Source: Euryodendron excelsum
Taxonomy: Eukaryota; Streptophyta; Magnoliopsida; Ericales; Pentaphylacaceae
Direction: 5' to 3'
Assembly (NCBI GenBank): GCA_033060915.1
Contig: CM065390.1
Location: 23,527,501-23,591,500 of the forward strand
DNA length: 64,000 nt
Shown here: in pieces, positions 46,259 to 60,702 of the stretch
Numbering within the stretch: the first letter of the stretch is position 1
How the letters are laid out: every line of letters starts with the position of its first letter
Translations under genes and position numbers: made by a program
The notes under the pieces: generated by a model
Databases searched by the model: none
Told to the model about the DNA's origin: nothing
The model's input: only the letters and a program-made list of their open reading frames with translations

Positions 46259-48694
46259 CTTGAAATTCATATAATGTCAACATATCGTTACATGAATGAA
46301 TGAAACACATTACTATTAATGATGTATATATGTTATTTATAATAAAAACGATAAGAGAGAAACAAATGATATGAAATAAATTAAATACTTAGAGCATAGT
46401 AGTCAGACAAAAAAAAATTGTTGGTGTCGAGTACAGCCGCAAGAGGAGTGAGTGTTGGGCAAGACATAGATTTTATGGATTTTTAACTAATCATAATAAA
46501 TTTTAAGAAAGAACATAAGACCAGGTGGGTGTGAGATTTCAAATTTGATGTGGGATTAGCTACCAGATCAAAAGAGATTACTATTTTTCTGTGACATTAT
46601 CTTTGTTTAATTGATGACTAATAATTTATATCACTTCCTTTTAATATGCCATTCACAGAATAAAATTTGTCTTTGTTCTCTACGATTAGGAAGCCTAAAG
46701 ATTTGTCTTCACCCAGTTGACATGGATATAGATAAATAAACAACGTACTATTTGTGCTTAAAAAGCTATATATATGTGTGTTATAATCACAAATGATGCA
46801 CTTAATTTGATGGACATCAGATGTTACTAGAAGCGTCATCTTCCCAGAGTCCAAAGAAAATTAAAAATACCACATACATTTTACCACTTGTCACATTCAG
46901 ACCAATTCAATTGCAAATATCTTATAAAGCAGAAAAATTACCAAAGAAAAGGGGAAACTGTGACCTGAATGGATCAGGTAATATGAATCAGGTAATCATT
47001 TACAAAAGAAACATAATGTGACATGAATGGCTTCAGTTTCATTCGGATTCTAAATCATAAATTATTGGATTCAATTAAAACTTGTAAAATATGATGAAGC
47101 ATATAATATTGATAGGGATAAGATAACAATAATATTATCGATGTACGTTAAACTTATAGCAATTCATGAATGAATCAATGAAAGCATTACCAGTGAAGCC
47201 AACCAATTTCCACAAAACAGTGTACAAAAGGAATAAACAAACAAAATATGGGGCCTACAATAACTAATAAAGGGTCGTTTGGCTCAAAAGTTAGAACCCT
47301 CCAAATAAAATCAAAAAGTAACAAAGAAACCTGAAAAGCTAGAACCCTCCACCATCACTACAACCCATAGCACACATTACAAATCTCATTAACAAGATGA
47401 AAAGGGAAAAAAATTGTGAAACTCAAAACCTCTACTTTTTATCTTACAATCTCCATTAAATGTTTAGCTTTGGACATGATCGAGAGCCAACCTATCCTGA
47501 GTTGAAAATGGGTCCTTCGGCTCTATTGATGGGACAGTGAACAAACCTCTCTTCATCGACATCAACCGACTTAGCGAACAGGGACATCATCGAGAGCCAA
47601 CCTGCACCACCACTACGAACCTCCCGTCTACCACCAGTACAACCCTCCCATCCACCAGCACCGTCCTCCCCTCGGTGGCGATTCGTACCACCCCAAAACT
47701 CGACTCACGAACAGCTAACACCCAAATACAGGGAGAAAACAAAAAAAAAATGAAATACAGAGAGAGTGAAGCACTTACGGTACAGAGATCGGCGGTGGGG
47801 GGATCGTTGACTCCTCCGGTGGTGAATGAGAGAGAGAGTGACAGATCGGCAGCGAGAGAGAGTGGTTCGAGGGAGAGAGCGCGGGAAATTTTTGAGATGA
47901 AGGCAAAGAAAGAGCGGGAGATGACTTTTTACCTATTGCAGCCGCACATAGATGTATAAATGATATAAGTACAATTGAAATTGAAGAATATATATAATAA
48001 CATTTTTAAATTGAATAAAATAAAACCCTACAAATACAAATAACCTAATTTAATTTAGTCACTGTTTGGAATCATGTATTTTTGTCAATTGGATTTCAAA
48101 ATAGGAATTCACAAAAGGGTTTCTAAGATAATCCCATTTTTGTGTTTGGTATTAATTTACGTGAATTAAAAAAATAATTTTAATTATTGTTATTTGTTTA
48201 ATAACGAATCAAAAAGCAAAATATGTTTATGACAACAGTGCCCATATATTAGGCTCCTCAGATAATTAAAAAATAAAAAATAAAGGGAGGGCAAAGTTGT
48301 AACTATCTACCAATTAAGAATTAATTATTTCCAATTCACATGTAATCTAACTAATTGCCAAAGGATTTCAAGGTATTTAATTTTTCTTTTTCAAATCCCA
48401 CCGAATGAATCATATTTTAAATTTTATTCATTGAAAACATATGAAAGTGGATGGTTTCAATTATAGAACTGACCGGATACGTTGACCAGCAAACAACTCA
48501 AATGGATTAGTTGTTTAGTAGTTACTTTTTGTTTTAACTCGGTACATAAAGTACTTTGGTTTTATGGGTTTGGAGTCATTCACGGGTCGGGTTGGATAGC
48601 GATCCGCTATCTGAACCACCAATCTCGGGTTTAAAAACAATGTAACCCATTTGCACTTGGTTTGGTTCAGGTTGGCCGGGTTTGGGAATGGCCG
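46259..48694. other. CACTA interior, upstream of TNP2; no gene accepted
   Basis: The probable 5' leader/promoter zone of the TNP2 gene lies at 47350-47520 (shares CACAAATCTCATTA and TTACAATCT with 41490-41580). The plus-strand ORF 47537-47959 is low-complexity (T/S/P-rich, then charged) and antisense to this leader; I reject it. At 48058-48160 a sequence with repeated TGTTTGGAAT or TGTTTGGTAT may be a MITE end. Confidence 0.45.
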
Positions 48695-48800
48695 TAGGGG
48701 TGTGCATGGGTCGGTTTGGTTTGGGTTGATGGCTAACCTATAACCGAGCCATTCTTCATCGGTTCGAAGATTGGTTTGGGTCAGTTCCTAAGTTCTTCCC
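48695..48800 (+). mobile_element. hAT-like terminal sequence
   Basis: TAGGGGTGTGCATGGGTCGG at 48695 followed by TTTGGTTTGGGTTG is the typical start of non-autonomous hAT elements in plants. Related GGGTCGGGTTGG sequence lies at 48584. The other end was not found. Confidence 0.4.
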
Positions 48801-49396
48801 AAGCCGGGTTAGGTTGGCTCAGCCTGTATAGTTGTGAGTTAATCCAGTACAGTTACGAAATGTCCCAAACAAATACAGTAAGGTCTGATAATGGTGTATT
48901 TTCCTTCATATTCTATTTCTTCACTCCTTCCTACATGACTTCCTACAACCCGTCTAAGTGATGTGCGCAGTACAAAGTTCATGATGCAGAACTCGTTTGG
49001 TTTATCCTATTAACTCGGCTCATCCGAAATAAGTATCTTTGAAATTTGAGAATCCCAATGATATTGTCTTTTCTTTTTTTTGTTGTTAGCCCATCGAAAC
49101 CATAAGACAAATGAAACTTCAATTACTTTGTTTAATCTAGAGCATAACATACAATCATTGAATATCTGAAATTCTAGAATTGTTCCCCCTTCCTGGAGTT
49201 CATTCTCCGGCGAACTTCGTTTAAATTATGCTGGTGGATTTCTTACAAGCTACTTATTTTATGATCTCGTAGGAAATCATATAAAGACAATTCTTATTTA
49301 ATATAGCTATTTGCATAAGTATTTTACGATTAAGAAGTACCCGTCTCTTGTACAAATCGTGTATTAACCTACTATAACTATATGATACCCCCCTTC

Positions 49397-49620
49397 CGCG
49401 GCCCCTACTTCTTCAGGTGGAACTCCAGGTTGAGTTACTCGGAATGCTGCGAAGATATTAGTTGCTTTGGTTTCATAGTCAGGAGTATAATAAGTCAATT
49501 TGTAATCTTTAACACCACCTTTGAATCCAACACTTGCTTTAGTCTCTGTTTGTGGTGACATAAATTCCTCCCTACAACTCATGAATTAAGAATTTTGATT
49601 CGGAGGGGAAGGCCCAGTTG
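49397..49620 (-). pseudogene. rbcL: Nuclear plastid DNA: 5' end of rbcL and its leader
   Basis: From ATG 49561 the minus strand encodes the Rubisco large-subunit N-terminus for 55 codons ([20 protein letters not shown], then [12 protein letters not shown]). There are substitutions (G for A at residue 15, A for D at 33, F for L at 37), one residue is missing in the VT-QPGV region, and homology ends near 49397. The plastid ribosome-binding GGAGG and leader (ATTCATGAGTTGTAG) precede it to about 49620. The changes and the abrupt end show a decayed nuclear copy. AT-rich sequence on both sides (about 49120-49390 and 49620-49990) may also be plastid-derived, but I cannot place it. Confidence 0.9.
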
Positions 49621-50039
49621 AGTTCTTAATAATAATCAAAATATTTTTTCGTATAAATGACAAAACAAATTTATTTTTCTCATGTTTCAAAAAACTCCAT
49701 TTCTTTTATTTCTTATTTTCTTTTTTATGATGATATTTTTGAAAAATGAACTTCATTAATTGATTCAGAACGCCCGTTCCTTGATAGTATGTATCGATAC
49801 TTTCCAAGTTAGAAGAAAGAAGGAATCACTTGATTTCCTGGATAAAATAATATATATTTCTGTAGATTAGATATCATGCAAATCCTTTCTATAGCAATAG
49901 AACTTTACTCCATTTATTAGTATCTCATCAAATTTGAATTTGTTTTTATAAGTTCATTGTATGAATATGTTGTTTCAATATTTTTAACATATGACTCTAA
50001 ATTGCAATAAAACAACTACATAAAAAGAATGTCCAAGTG

Positions 50040-50870
50040 GGTGGGTTAACGTGCTTGTCTATCGCACCAATGACCACCCCTGTTATGGTGAAATTCCTTA
50101 AGGAAAACATATTTTCACGTTTTGGCATGACCCGCGCCATCATTAGTGATGGTGATAAGGATTTTTGCAACAAGCCCTTTAGGATTTTCGCAACAAGCCC
50201 TTTAGGATTTTCATGCGCAAAGACGAGGTTTTGCACAAAGGTGGCACCCCACATCACCCCCATAAGAGTGGTAAAGTGGAATTGGCCAATAAAGAGATCA
50301 AGCAAACCTTACACAAAACCATGAACCCCACATGTGAAGATTGGTCTGTACGACTAGTTAATGTGCTTTGGGCGTGCCAAACCATGTACAAAACGCAATT
50401 ACTAATGTCTCCCTACCAGCTTGTCTATGGCAAACCTTGTCACCTCCCGGTTGAGTTCGAACATAAAGCTTATTGGGGCATTAGACAGTTCAAAGAGATT
50501 TAGCTAATATTGGAACCCTTTGAAAACTCCAGTTATCTTAATTGGAGGAATTGCAAAATGATGCATTTGAAAATGCCTGCATTGCTAAGCCTAAAATGAA
50601 GACCTTTGAAGACCGGCATATCCCGACGAAAGACCTTCCATGTCGGTCAGAAGGTCCTCTTATATAGAACACCCATTGCATATCTTTCCGGGTAAGGTCC
50701 ACAGCAAACGGAGTGGTCCTCTTCTTGTATGGGATGTTGCTTTCCATGGGGCCATCAATATTTATAATCCCGATACAGCCTATGAATTCAAGATCAATAG
50801 GCATCACCTAAAACCCTATGTTGAGGGTTTTATAAGAGAAGTGCAGAGCCAAGCTCTTCATGACCCACCC
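50040..50870 (+). pseudogene. Ty3/gypsy integrase C-terminal part (Athila/Tat type)
   Basis: Blocks in different frames: FLKENIFSRFGMTRAIISDG (with the second catalytic Asp), a KVELANKEIKQTLHK block with the expected catalytic Glu, and DWSVRLVNVLWACQTMYKTQ followed by YQLVYGKPCHLPVEFEHKAYW. Near the end come a chromodomain-free tail with FKINRHHLKPYVEG and a repeated segment near 50170-50215. Several frameshifts and stops. The order and wording are those of Athila-type gypsy integrases. The LTR follows 190 bp later, as expected for a 3' end. Confidence 0.85.
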
Positions 50871-51056
50871 CCCTTACGAGTAGTTCCCGCCCATCTCCTC
50901 TTTTTGTTGTATCTTACGTTTTGACATTTGTTTTTTTTCTTTATTTTATTTGTTATAGTTTAATTTTTTTGGTGTCTCGTGCCGTATCTACCCTTTCTTG
51001 CTTGTCTTCACGCTCGATAATTCGTGCTTGGTTCCCATTGTGGGGGGGAGGGGGGT

Positions 51057-51640
51057 TGTATTTTTTTTTTTTTTTTTGCGTTTGTTCTTCTTCTCTTCCT
51101 TTCTTTTTGTACTTTTCAGGATGGAGTCAGTTATACTCTCGGAGAGTCAAGACGCCCATGTATCTCGTACTGACGATCTGAGAGCTCATGCCCAAAAGAG
51201 TACTCTTTGTTGGGCAAAGCGTCAGGACGCCCAGGAGTCTCGTCCTGATGAGCCGTGACCTGATGCCCAGAGCAACACTTTCCTACTGGAAGCGTCGGGA
51301 CACCCAAGTGTGTCATCCTGATGAGCCTAGAGCTGTGCTCCCATTACTTGGCCTAGCGTCAGGATATGATTCAAAACCGTCCTAATGACCCGTGGGCTCT
51401 GTGGCCAAATTGTTTTAGCGTCAGGACGGGATTTACCGTTGTCCTGACAATCGTGCCCTTATTTGAACATATTAGGTCTTTCTTTTATTTTGTTGCCTGA
51501 GATTCATTCGAGCAAGAGGGAGAGGGTTGCTGCGTCTTTGAGGGCTTTGGTGCCGCGATTGAATCTTCAATCTTCTCCAGGTGTGTCGAAACCTCCATCT
51601 AGGTAATTCGCGCATTGTACTTTCATTTTTTACTGAATTT
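51057..51640 (+). repeat. Truncated Ty3/gypsy LTR with CGTCAGGACG hairpins
   Basis: Begins TGTATTTTT right after a purine tract (GTGGGGGGGAGGGGGG). Repeated GCGTCAGGACG and CGTCCTGATGAGC blocks follow between 51140 and 51450, homologous to the repeats at 36500-36800 and 58500-58880. It stops next to the kinase fragment; no TATA region or 3' end is seen. Confidence 0.7.
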
Positions 51641-51654
51641 AAATCAAAATGCAC

Positions 51655-53641
<1,987 letters not shown>

Positions 53642-54893
53642 ATGACTGAGAGAACCAGGGCCAAAAACAAGGCCAAGAAAGATGCTACTAGCAAAGCTAT
53701 TGTCCCGTTTACTCAGTCTCGTTCCCAAGCTAGTGCCCCACCTGACTTTGATGCAGAGTTTTTTAAAACAAAAGATGTGCAAAAGGGGTACAACGAGGTT
53801 TGGGGAAGGAAGAAAATTGTCCTCGAGAGAGGGATCAATCTTATGGCCTTCCGAGATGAACCGTACCTTTGGAAGGATGAAATTAATGGGCGAGGCTGGA
53901 AGAAATTTGCTAACTTTTCTAGAGGTGCAGTGCCTATATTGTGTGCTGAATGGCTGGAAAATATTTCCAAGACGAGCATCACACCCGAGGCCCAGTGAAT
54001 AGAGTCTTAGGTAAGGGTAAGGTTGTAGACATATCTCCAGACACTTTTGCCGAGATCTATTAGTTGGAGAGGGTCTGCAATGCCCAATTCAAAGATTCAG
54101 TCGACGAAAAGATTGATATGACGGTGGTGGCCACTAAAATTTTGAAAGAAGGAGAGAGGTGGGCAGAAAAGAAGAATTGTGTGGGACGAAATGCACTAAA
54201 GGACAGGACCTACCTTTACACATGTGGTCCTGTTACAGTTTGATTACAATTGCCCGAATTTCGAAGGTAAGTAGAATGAGGGGGAAATTACTATGGGCTA
54301 TAGGCACGCACAACTCCATTGATCTTCCATTGTACATGTGGTACCAATTATATGACAGCCACCGGCTGGGGGATCCTATGACCAGTATCCTGTTTTCATG
54401 CCTGTTCACGACGGCCTTTGCTAAGGGCAAGTTGGCTGAGTCCGCATTCTTGTTCAAGAAATTGACTCAGAAGCTAATTGACAAAGCATCCATTAACAAG
54501 TCCAAGGCTCAGCAAACCAGGTTAAATAAGAAGAAACAACGGGTTGGGACATCCTCAGAGGGACAATCGTCACAGGCGGGGTTGACTACCAATGCCAATC
54601 TTACTAGCCTGGTTCAAATGGTAGAGCAGCAAAACCTACGAATGGATCGCCAAACTGAGAGGTTGACAAAGTTGGAAGACAAATTAATGGAGCAAAAGAA
54701 GGAGTTTGGGGAATTCCAGCAGGTGATCCTGGGGCAATTTGATAAGTTAGAGGAGCAGCAAAAGAAGTTTCAAGAGCAGCAGAGTGAGCAGACAGATATG
54801 TTGAAAGAGATAGCCAGGCTAATGGCTCGTCAACAGCAGGAGGAAGATGAGGATGGGGAGGAAGATGTTGAAGCAAATGATGACAAAGAGTAG
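53642..54893 (+). pseudogene. Plant transposon protein (Transposase_32-like), gypsy-associated ORF, broken
   Basis: ATG 53642 opens a basic start (MTERTRAKNKAKKD), then GRGWKKFANFSRGAVPILCA, which resembles the Transposase_32 plant transposon domain. In-frame stops at 53996 and near 54060, then frameshifts, interrupt it. The frame 54159-54893 ends in a long glutamine-rich coiled coil (RMDRQTERLTKLEDKL, FDKLEEQQKKFQEQQ) and an acidic tail. Such extra ORFs are frequent between pol and the 3' LTR of Athila-like gypsy elements, and a gypsy LTR does follow at 58331. Assignment to a family is by recognition and moderate. Confidence 0.6.
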
Positions 54894-57446
54894 ACAGTTA
54901 TTGGGGAGGTGTAGAGTTTAGGTTACCTTTCATTATACACGTGCATCATCTTGATCTAAAAGTTACATGTTTTGGGTAACTTTTGCCTTGCTGACAAATC
55001 TTTTATATGTCCTTTTTGGTTACTATGATATTACTGAATGGTTTACCAAGTAAGCAGCACCCAATGCAATTTTCTCGAGATGTCAGAATTCTCAACTTAC
55101 ACTTTTTAATTTAAGCTGGTGAACATGCCCTATCTATTGTCATATTTCAATATAATACTTTCCATTACACGAGTCTTCAGTGAATATTCACTATAATCTG
55201 TGATTTGCATTCTTCAATACTTGGATGGATAGCTATGGGCATTCACAAACTTGGGCTTTGTATTGTCTTTCATAGTGCTTTACGTTTAGTGAAGGTAAAA
55301 TTGTTCCGCATCTCTCCTATTCAATAGCCTGATTATGTTTGACTTTGATTCACTTAGTGAGAATTGACTGATGTGATGGATATGTTATAATTCTGAGTTT
55401 TGCGCATTTTGGATATGACACTGGTTTTAGTTCACCTGATATCACTGAAGTAATCACTTGAATGCACCTTCTCCACATCAACTTTCAGTCACAACAGTGA
55501 AACGTCCAGTTGGGTGTTTTGTCAGAACCTTATATCACTGTATGGCAGCCCCATTGCACAAGCAAATCTATCTTACAAAATAGTTTAGTTTTTTCCAAAA
55601 TGTCCCAGAGATACATTTTCATCTAATGGCTCAACTTCATCCTCTCTTCAGTTGAATGGCTGAGATTATCTTTTAACTTTTTCATCTACCCTCACTGTAA
55701 AACTTCAACATCCATGGAACATTGAAAGGGCTTCGGAATAGGGATAGCTGGCCTACTAATTTACAAGGAAAGAGAAAAAGGTCAGATCGCGTTAATTAAA
55801 GCATGCCCCCGGAATTGAAATCCAACGGATGGCATCAACTTCTTTCACCCCATCCATGGGTGAGATGACGTGCTTATCTCTACTTTTTCTTTCACCCAAT
55901 CAGAGTTGTTGAAGTGTAATAAATGTATTAGCTGATACACAGAACAAATCTTAAAAAGCATGGAGATACATATTCTCCAAATGTCTCTCTCACCATCTCC
56001 TCTAATTTTCTCACTCGAGGAACCAAAAAAGGCTATGAGATTCAATTTTCAAAATCTGACTAGCTTTCTCTCTGTTTCTACAAACTTCTCTCTCACCAAC
56101 TCTCCTAACTCTCTCACTCTAAGAAACACAACACCATGGCCGGCAACCTCCTATGCAAATCCATTTATTTGTCAAGTTCATATAACAAATGAGTTATCTC
56201 TCTCTAGAATCCAAGTCGAAACCGCCATCTTTGGTTGTCGAAGAACACAGTTAGCCACCATGGCCAGTGCATCCAACCCTCATGGCCACTTCTCTGGCCC
56301 CTACATGGGAGCCACATTCTGGCCAACTAAGCACTTCGGAGGAGGTGAGTGTGAGTCCCTTTGCCCATCGTCATCATCTGTACTTAAGAGTTCTAATTTT
56401 CGAGCATTGTGTTTGAATTCTCATTTATCTTTTATGTTCTACAGCCTTTGCCTGAAGTACATCTACTAACTATTGATGAAAAATTAAGAGCAGCCATTTC
56501 CCCTTTACTCTCAAGGTGGGGTTTCAGTATTGACTTGCATAAAAAACTGCGGGAGGACTCCAAGGTTGAGAAACTGTATTTGTAGTTCTTAAATTTTGAC
56601 TTAGTTTTTTGCGATTTTGAAAGTAGATATATGATATGACAATTGATAATGACTCAACTTTACTACCTGAATGGTTTGCTTATAACATGTCCAGTCTTGC
56701 TAAAGGTTGACTAAAACTTGCTCATTACCTGTTGTGAAAGGTTGGACTATCACATAAACAACTTATAGCTTTCTCATAAATTAATAACACTTTCATGTGG
56801 ATGTTTGTTTGTGCAGGTGTCAATTGTGGATAATAGAATTTGGTAGACAGTTACCTTATATAAGTTCTTTAAGTCCTACAATATCTATCTGAAGCATTGT
56901 GGTTATGAAACGAAATTGGTAGTGTTGAATTTTGAGGTTTGAAGATTTTTGTTTTGGTTCATTTACAAAATATTTTATCCAAATTTGGTTGCATTGTTTT
57001 TTTTCTCTTCTTTTATTTAAATGTCCTAAATAGGCTCACATTAGACAGCTTGAGCAAAAGTGAAGCCTTGAAGAATTTTTTATTATGGATTTCTCAGCGA
57101 ATATGATTTTTTTTTCTTTCTATTAATGGATTTGTTTGATTGTTTGCTACTGACTATGGACCAATTAATTACCATGCATATCTTTTTGTTGTATTTCTTC
57201 TCTCTCTCTCTCTTAGGTGTTGAGGAAAAAGAGTAGAAAATACAAAAAGCAATTAGACATGCTAGCAGGAGACATGATATGGTCTCAGCAAATGCATTAA
57301 TTTGAGTATTCCGATGCGTGAATTACATTGTATTTTCTAACTTTCTTTTCTAAACAAAAGAATTGCAAATTGTCTGTCGAGAATTTTAGTTTCTTTGTTG
57401 GAATTGCATTAATCTGAAAATTTTTATTTACATTTCGTGTTGGAGT
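54894..57446. other. CACTA interior, no gene accepted
   Basis: The longest frame, 55960-56469 (169 codons, starting MEIHILQMSLSPSPLIF), is Ser/Leu-rich with no recognisable domain; it could be a captured exon or chance. A (TC)n tract lies at 57201-57216. Confidence 0.4.
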
Positions 57447-57470
57447 CCCGTAGGCACGGGTTATTCCTAG
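57447..57470 (+). other. Possible Helitron 3' terminus
   Basis: Hairpin CCCGT-AGGC-ACGGG (57447-57460), six bases, then CTAG (57467-57470) followed by T. This is the canonical Helitron 3' layout (short GC hairpin, then CTRR, insertion before T). The hairpin sequence is the inverse of the motif at 35650-35665. Confidence 0.5.
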
Positions 57471-58330
57471 TGATCAAAATAGGGTACCGTGTTGTTGATA
57501 AGAGTTCACGGGGATGGTTCTTTTCAATTCTTTTCAAAAAAAAAAAAAAAAAAAACAAGAAGAAAGAAAAAAAAAACAAAAGAAGAAGAAGTGCTTTATA
57601 AGAGAAAAAAAGAGAGAAAAAGAAACTGGTGATATGAGATAGAACATTGAAAGAAGAGGCCATTGTTGAGTCCACCTTGTGTACCCTAGAAGGTGGCAAA
57701 TTTGTTGTCCATTCTCTTTTAGTTGAACCCTACCACCATTGAAAGCCTTTGTAGATTCGAAGTATGCAGCCCTTTTAAACTCACTTAGTGAAGTCTTATG
57801 TTAATTGCATTGATTGATTCTCATTGTTAATATTATTTGATGAGGCTATGTCATGTCATTTGCCGCACGTTATTTACGTTCTTCATGATGGGATTGCTTT
57901 TACTAATCATATTCAATTACTCCTATTACAAGACCAACCCATGAGAATTCCTAAAGATTCAATTCTTGTTGAGTGAATGACTGTTGAGTTTTTTAAATCG
58001 AAACTTGAAGGATGCATGTGCTTGAGTCCGTAATGAGGCATTTTATGGTACTTTGGTGAATCACGCACACTTGACTTGTTACTTCTACTTGATGAGATCC
58101 AATCTTGTGTATGCATTGGGTATGAGAATGAATTAAAACTTTGAAGTTTAGGGGTGAGTATTTTGGGTACTATCTGTTTAATTGTCTATGAATGGGGGCA
58201 TACATGATGATTGAGAGACATGATGCATATGCTCAGTGCATTCGGGATTTTCACGAAAGTGGGGAATTATCCATTTTGTTATTTATATACTGTTATTTTT
58301 CTAGGGGCTACCAAAATGCAAGTTCGGGGG
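57471..58330. other. Non-coding DNA up to the gypsy polypurine tract
   Basis: A-rich stretch 57536-57600, then untranslated-looking sequence. The purine tract AAGTTCGGGGG (58320-58330) ends it. TGTTATTTTT-TAG-GGCTACCAAA is duplicated at 58290 and 58331. Confidence 0.5.
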
Positions 58331-59790
58331 TGTTATTTTTTTAGCGGCTACCAAAGTGCAATCCTAACCTTCTAAGTAGCTTTTGTTAAACCTGAAGGAG
58401 GTATATAGCTGGTTGTTTAGTATTTATTTGGTATTGATTGGGTTCTTCGCATTATTGCAGGTTTTCAATGTAAAAGAGAGGCGAAAGTGCGAACCAGCAT
58501 CGTCAGGATGTAGTTGCAGATCGTCTCGATGACCAGTGGAGGCAACCAACTCACAAGTAGCTCATCGTTAGGACGTAGATTCTGAGCGTCCTGACGTCCA
58601 GATTGGAAGTAAACTTCAGACCCAGATATCGTCACGATGCACAGATGGATCGTCCTGACACCCAGATTCGGAGAAAGAAAAATTAATTGTAAACAAGACA
58701 GCATTCGGTTTATCATCAGGACACAAAAATCAGCGTCCTGACGTCTAGATTGGAAGTAAAGTTCAGCCCAGATATCGTCACGGCGCACCGATGGATCGTC
58801 TTGACACACAGGTTCTACGGAACAAAAATTGTTAAGAAGAGAGCAGCATCGTAAAGACGCAAAAATCAGCGTCCTAACGATAGACCCTGAGATTTGATTG
58901 CAGTTTTTTATTTCCTTATCAGCTGAGTACCTATAAAAAGGACAAGTTTTCAGTTCGTTACAGTTACGCAATATAAAGTGGTTTTCAAGAGCTTTTGGGC
59001 GGACGCTTGTTATTTTTTTTCTTGAATATGTACAATTCATTAATAATTCGGAGATCATGTTATAATATAAGTTTGGGAGTTTTTTTTTTCATTGCGCATT
59101 ATGTCTTTAATCGTTATAGGTAACTAATCATCGCTCTTCTTAGCGACGAACGAGTAGGCGACTAGGGTTTTCAATAGTCACATAAGGTACTATTACATCG
59201 GGCATTTATTGTTATATTAGTTAATTCACGAATCATCTCTTGTTTATTCTCTTATCCAGAAACCTTGATTTTGTGATCATATTCGGGTGGGTTCATGAAT
59301 TACGTTACTACATGGGAAACTGTACTTCAATCCCTGATATGAATTCTATGGAATATAATGTTTCGAACGTTGAATGAAGACAACGAATCTTTATTGGGTT
59401 TAAATGCAAAATCTTCTAATTGAAAGGTGTAAGTTGTGACCAATGAATTGAGTTCATTCAATACTGGCCTTGTGGGTTTACCGAATACTTAGTCGCTGGA
59501 TTTTTCCAACTGAAGATTGTCTTTACTTAGGTTTTCATAACAACTCTTTGCATTGGTTTACATACAAATAACCGTTTCACACGACTGAAATAATTTTTTT
59601 TCACTTTTCCTTTTGGAGTTGTTCTTCACTTCTGTTGTGCTATATATGTCGAACGTGGGTTCTCTAGCTTCTTGGATTGGACAACAACTGTCTTCCCTGT
59701 TGATCGACCTCGGAGCTTCTGAGTAGACTCATCAAAACCGTTCGATTGCGGTCTTTAATTCTATTGCATATCTTGGAGCCGATCATATAA
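58331..59790 (+). repeat. Ty3/gypsy LTR (most complete copy)
   Basis: Starts TGTTATTTTT after the purine tract. It contains the CGTCAGGACG/CGTCCTGACG repeat block (58497-58880), a TATA box (TATAAAAAGGACAAG near 58931) and a U5-like stretch. It ends around GATCGACCTCGGAG...CTTGGAGCCGATCA (59700-59790), wording I associate with Athila-type LTR ends. The end coordinate is approximate. The minus-strand ORF 58465-59058 is read across it and is not a gene. Confidence 0.7.
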
Positions 59791-60019
59791 CATTATTTAT
59801 TAAGTCAAAATGGCAAATAATTTGGTATTTACGTAAAAAGGAATAGACTAGCTACTTACATATTTATTTATAATTAGTTTTCCCACACGTCCAAATAAAT
59901 AGTACGTAATTTTTTAAATTGTGAGTTGTAGTACTATACTAATATTTTATAAGTACAATTAATGTATTAAAATTAGTATTAGTCTCATATCATATAAAGT
60001 CTTAATTATCATCCCTTAA

Positions 60020-60671
60020 AAACAAAAAATGGTTCCTCCTTTTACCGACGAATCTACAATTTCCTTACTAAAGATTAAGTTTTTACCATCATTACCAAGG
60101 ACATTTATGTCTCCTCGCTAATAAAATTTTCCCACCAAACATAAACTTCCCACCAATTATTTTTGTGATTACTATTAGCCTGAAAGTTTATATGTTGTCG
60201 CTATAACAGATATTGATTTCTTTTTTAGTAAGGAGCCTACTAATTCCTTGCTAAAGTTTTTATATTATACGTCTTGCGAGGAACAGTATGCCTTGCAAAA
60301 GGTTTATACCTTTACAATCAACGACGAGCACACATTTCGACGCCAATTAGTATTGAAGTTGTTTTGCAACCAGATGCTTTTGACACTAAAATTATTTTTT
60401 CAAAACCTTTACCGACGATCTATTCGACCCCACGCAAATACGTTTTCCCACAATCACCATTCGTGACGAATTTGACTGTTCCTTACAAATTCACTCTCCC
60501 GCCACACATTTCGTAAAAAACATTTTTCACCGAAGATTTTGCAACGACTATTTGCGACAATTTTTTTTGTTCGTCGCTAAATATGGTCAGTGGAATACAA
60601 TCGCGATGAATCATGGTTTCCCTTGCTAAAAAGGTACCTTTACCGTCAAACTTAGCTTCCTCGACAATATG
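60020..60671 (-). repeat. CACTA subterminal region, right end
   Basis: Short degenerate motifs such as CCTCGCTAA, TTGCGACAA, TCGTCGCTAA and CCGACGA are scattered toward the right terminal repeat, mostly opposite in orientation to those on the left. They are less regular than the left array. ORFs at 60248-60837 are read through this region and are not genes. Confidence 0.65.
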
Positions 60672-60702
60672 TTCCTCGCTAAAAGACCAATTTCTTGTAG
60701 TG
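60672..60702 (-). repeat. Right CACTA terminal inverted repeat
   Basis: Opposite strand starts CACTACAAGAAATTGGTC and continues to TAGCGAGGAA, 30 of 31 bases matching the left end. Confidence 0.9.

Noticed and set aside
47537..47959. 140-codon T/S/P-rich ORF
   Set aside because: Low complexity, no domain, antisense to the probable TNP2 leader; likely chance.
49120..49396. Second plastid gene fragment next to rbcL
   Set aside because: Composition looks plastid-like, but I could not match it to a gene by reading.
55960..56469. 169-codon ORF as a new gene
   Set aside because: No recognisable domain and serine/leucine-rich low-complexity composition. Mentioned as a possible captured exon only.
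58465..59058. 197-codon minus-strand ORF
   Set aside because: Read through a gypsy LTR and its hairpin repeats; no coding signature.
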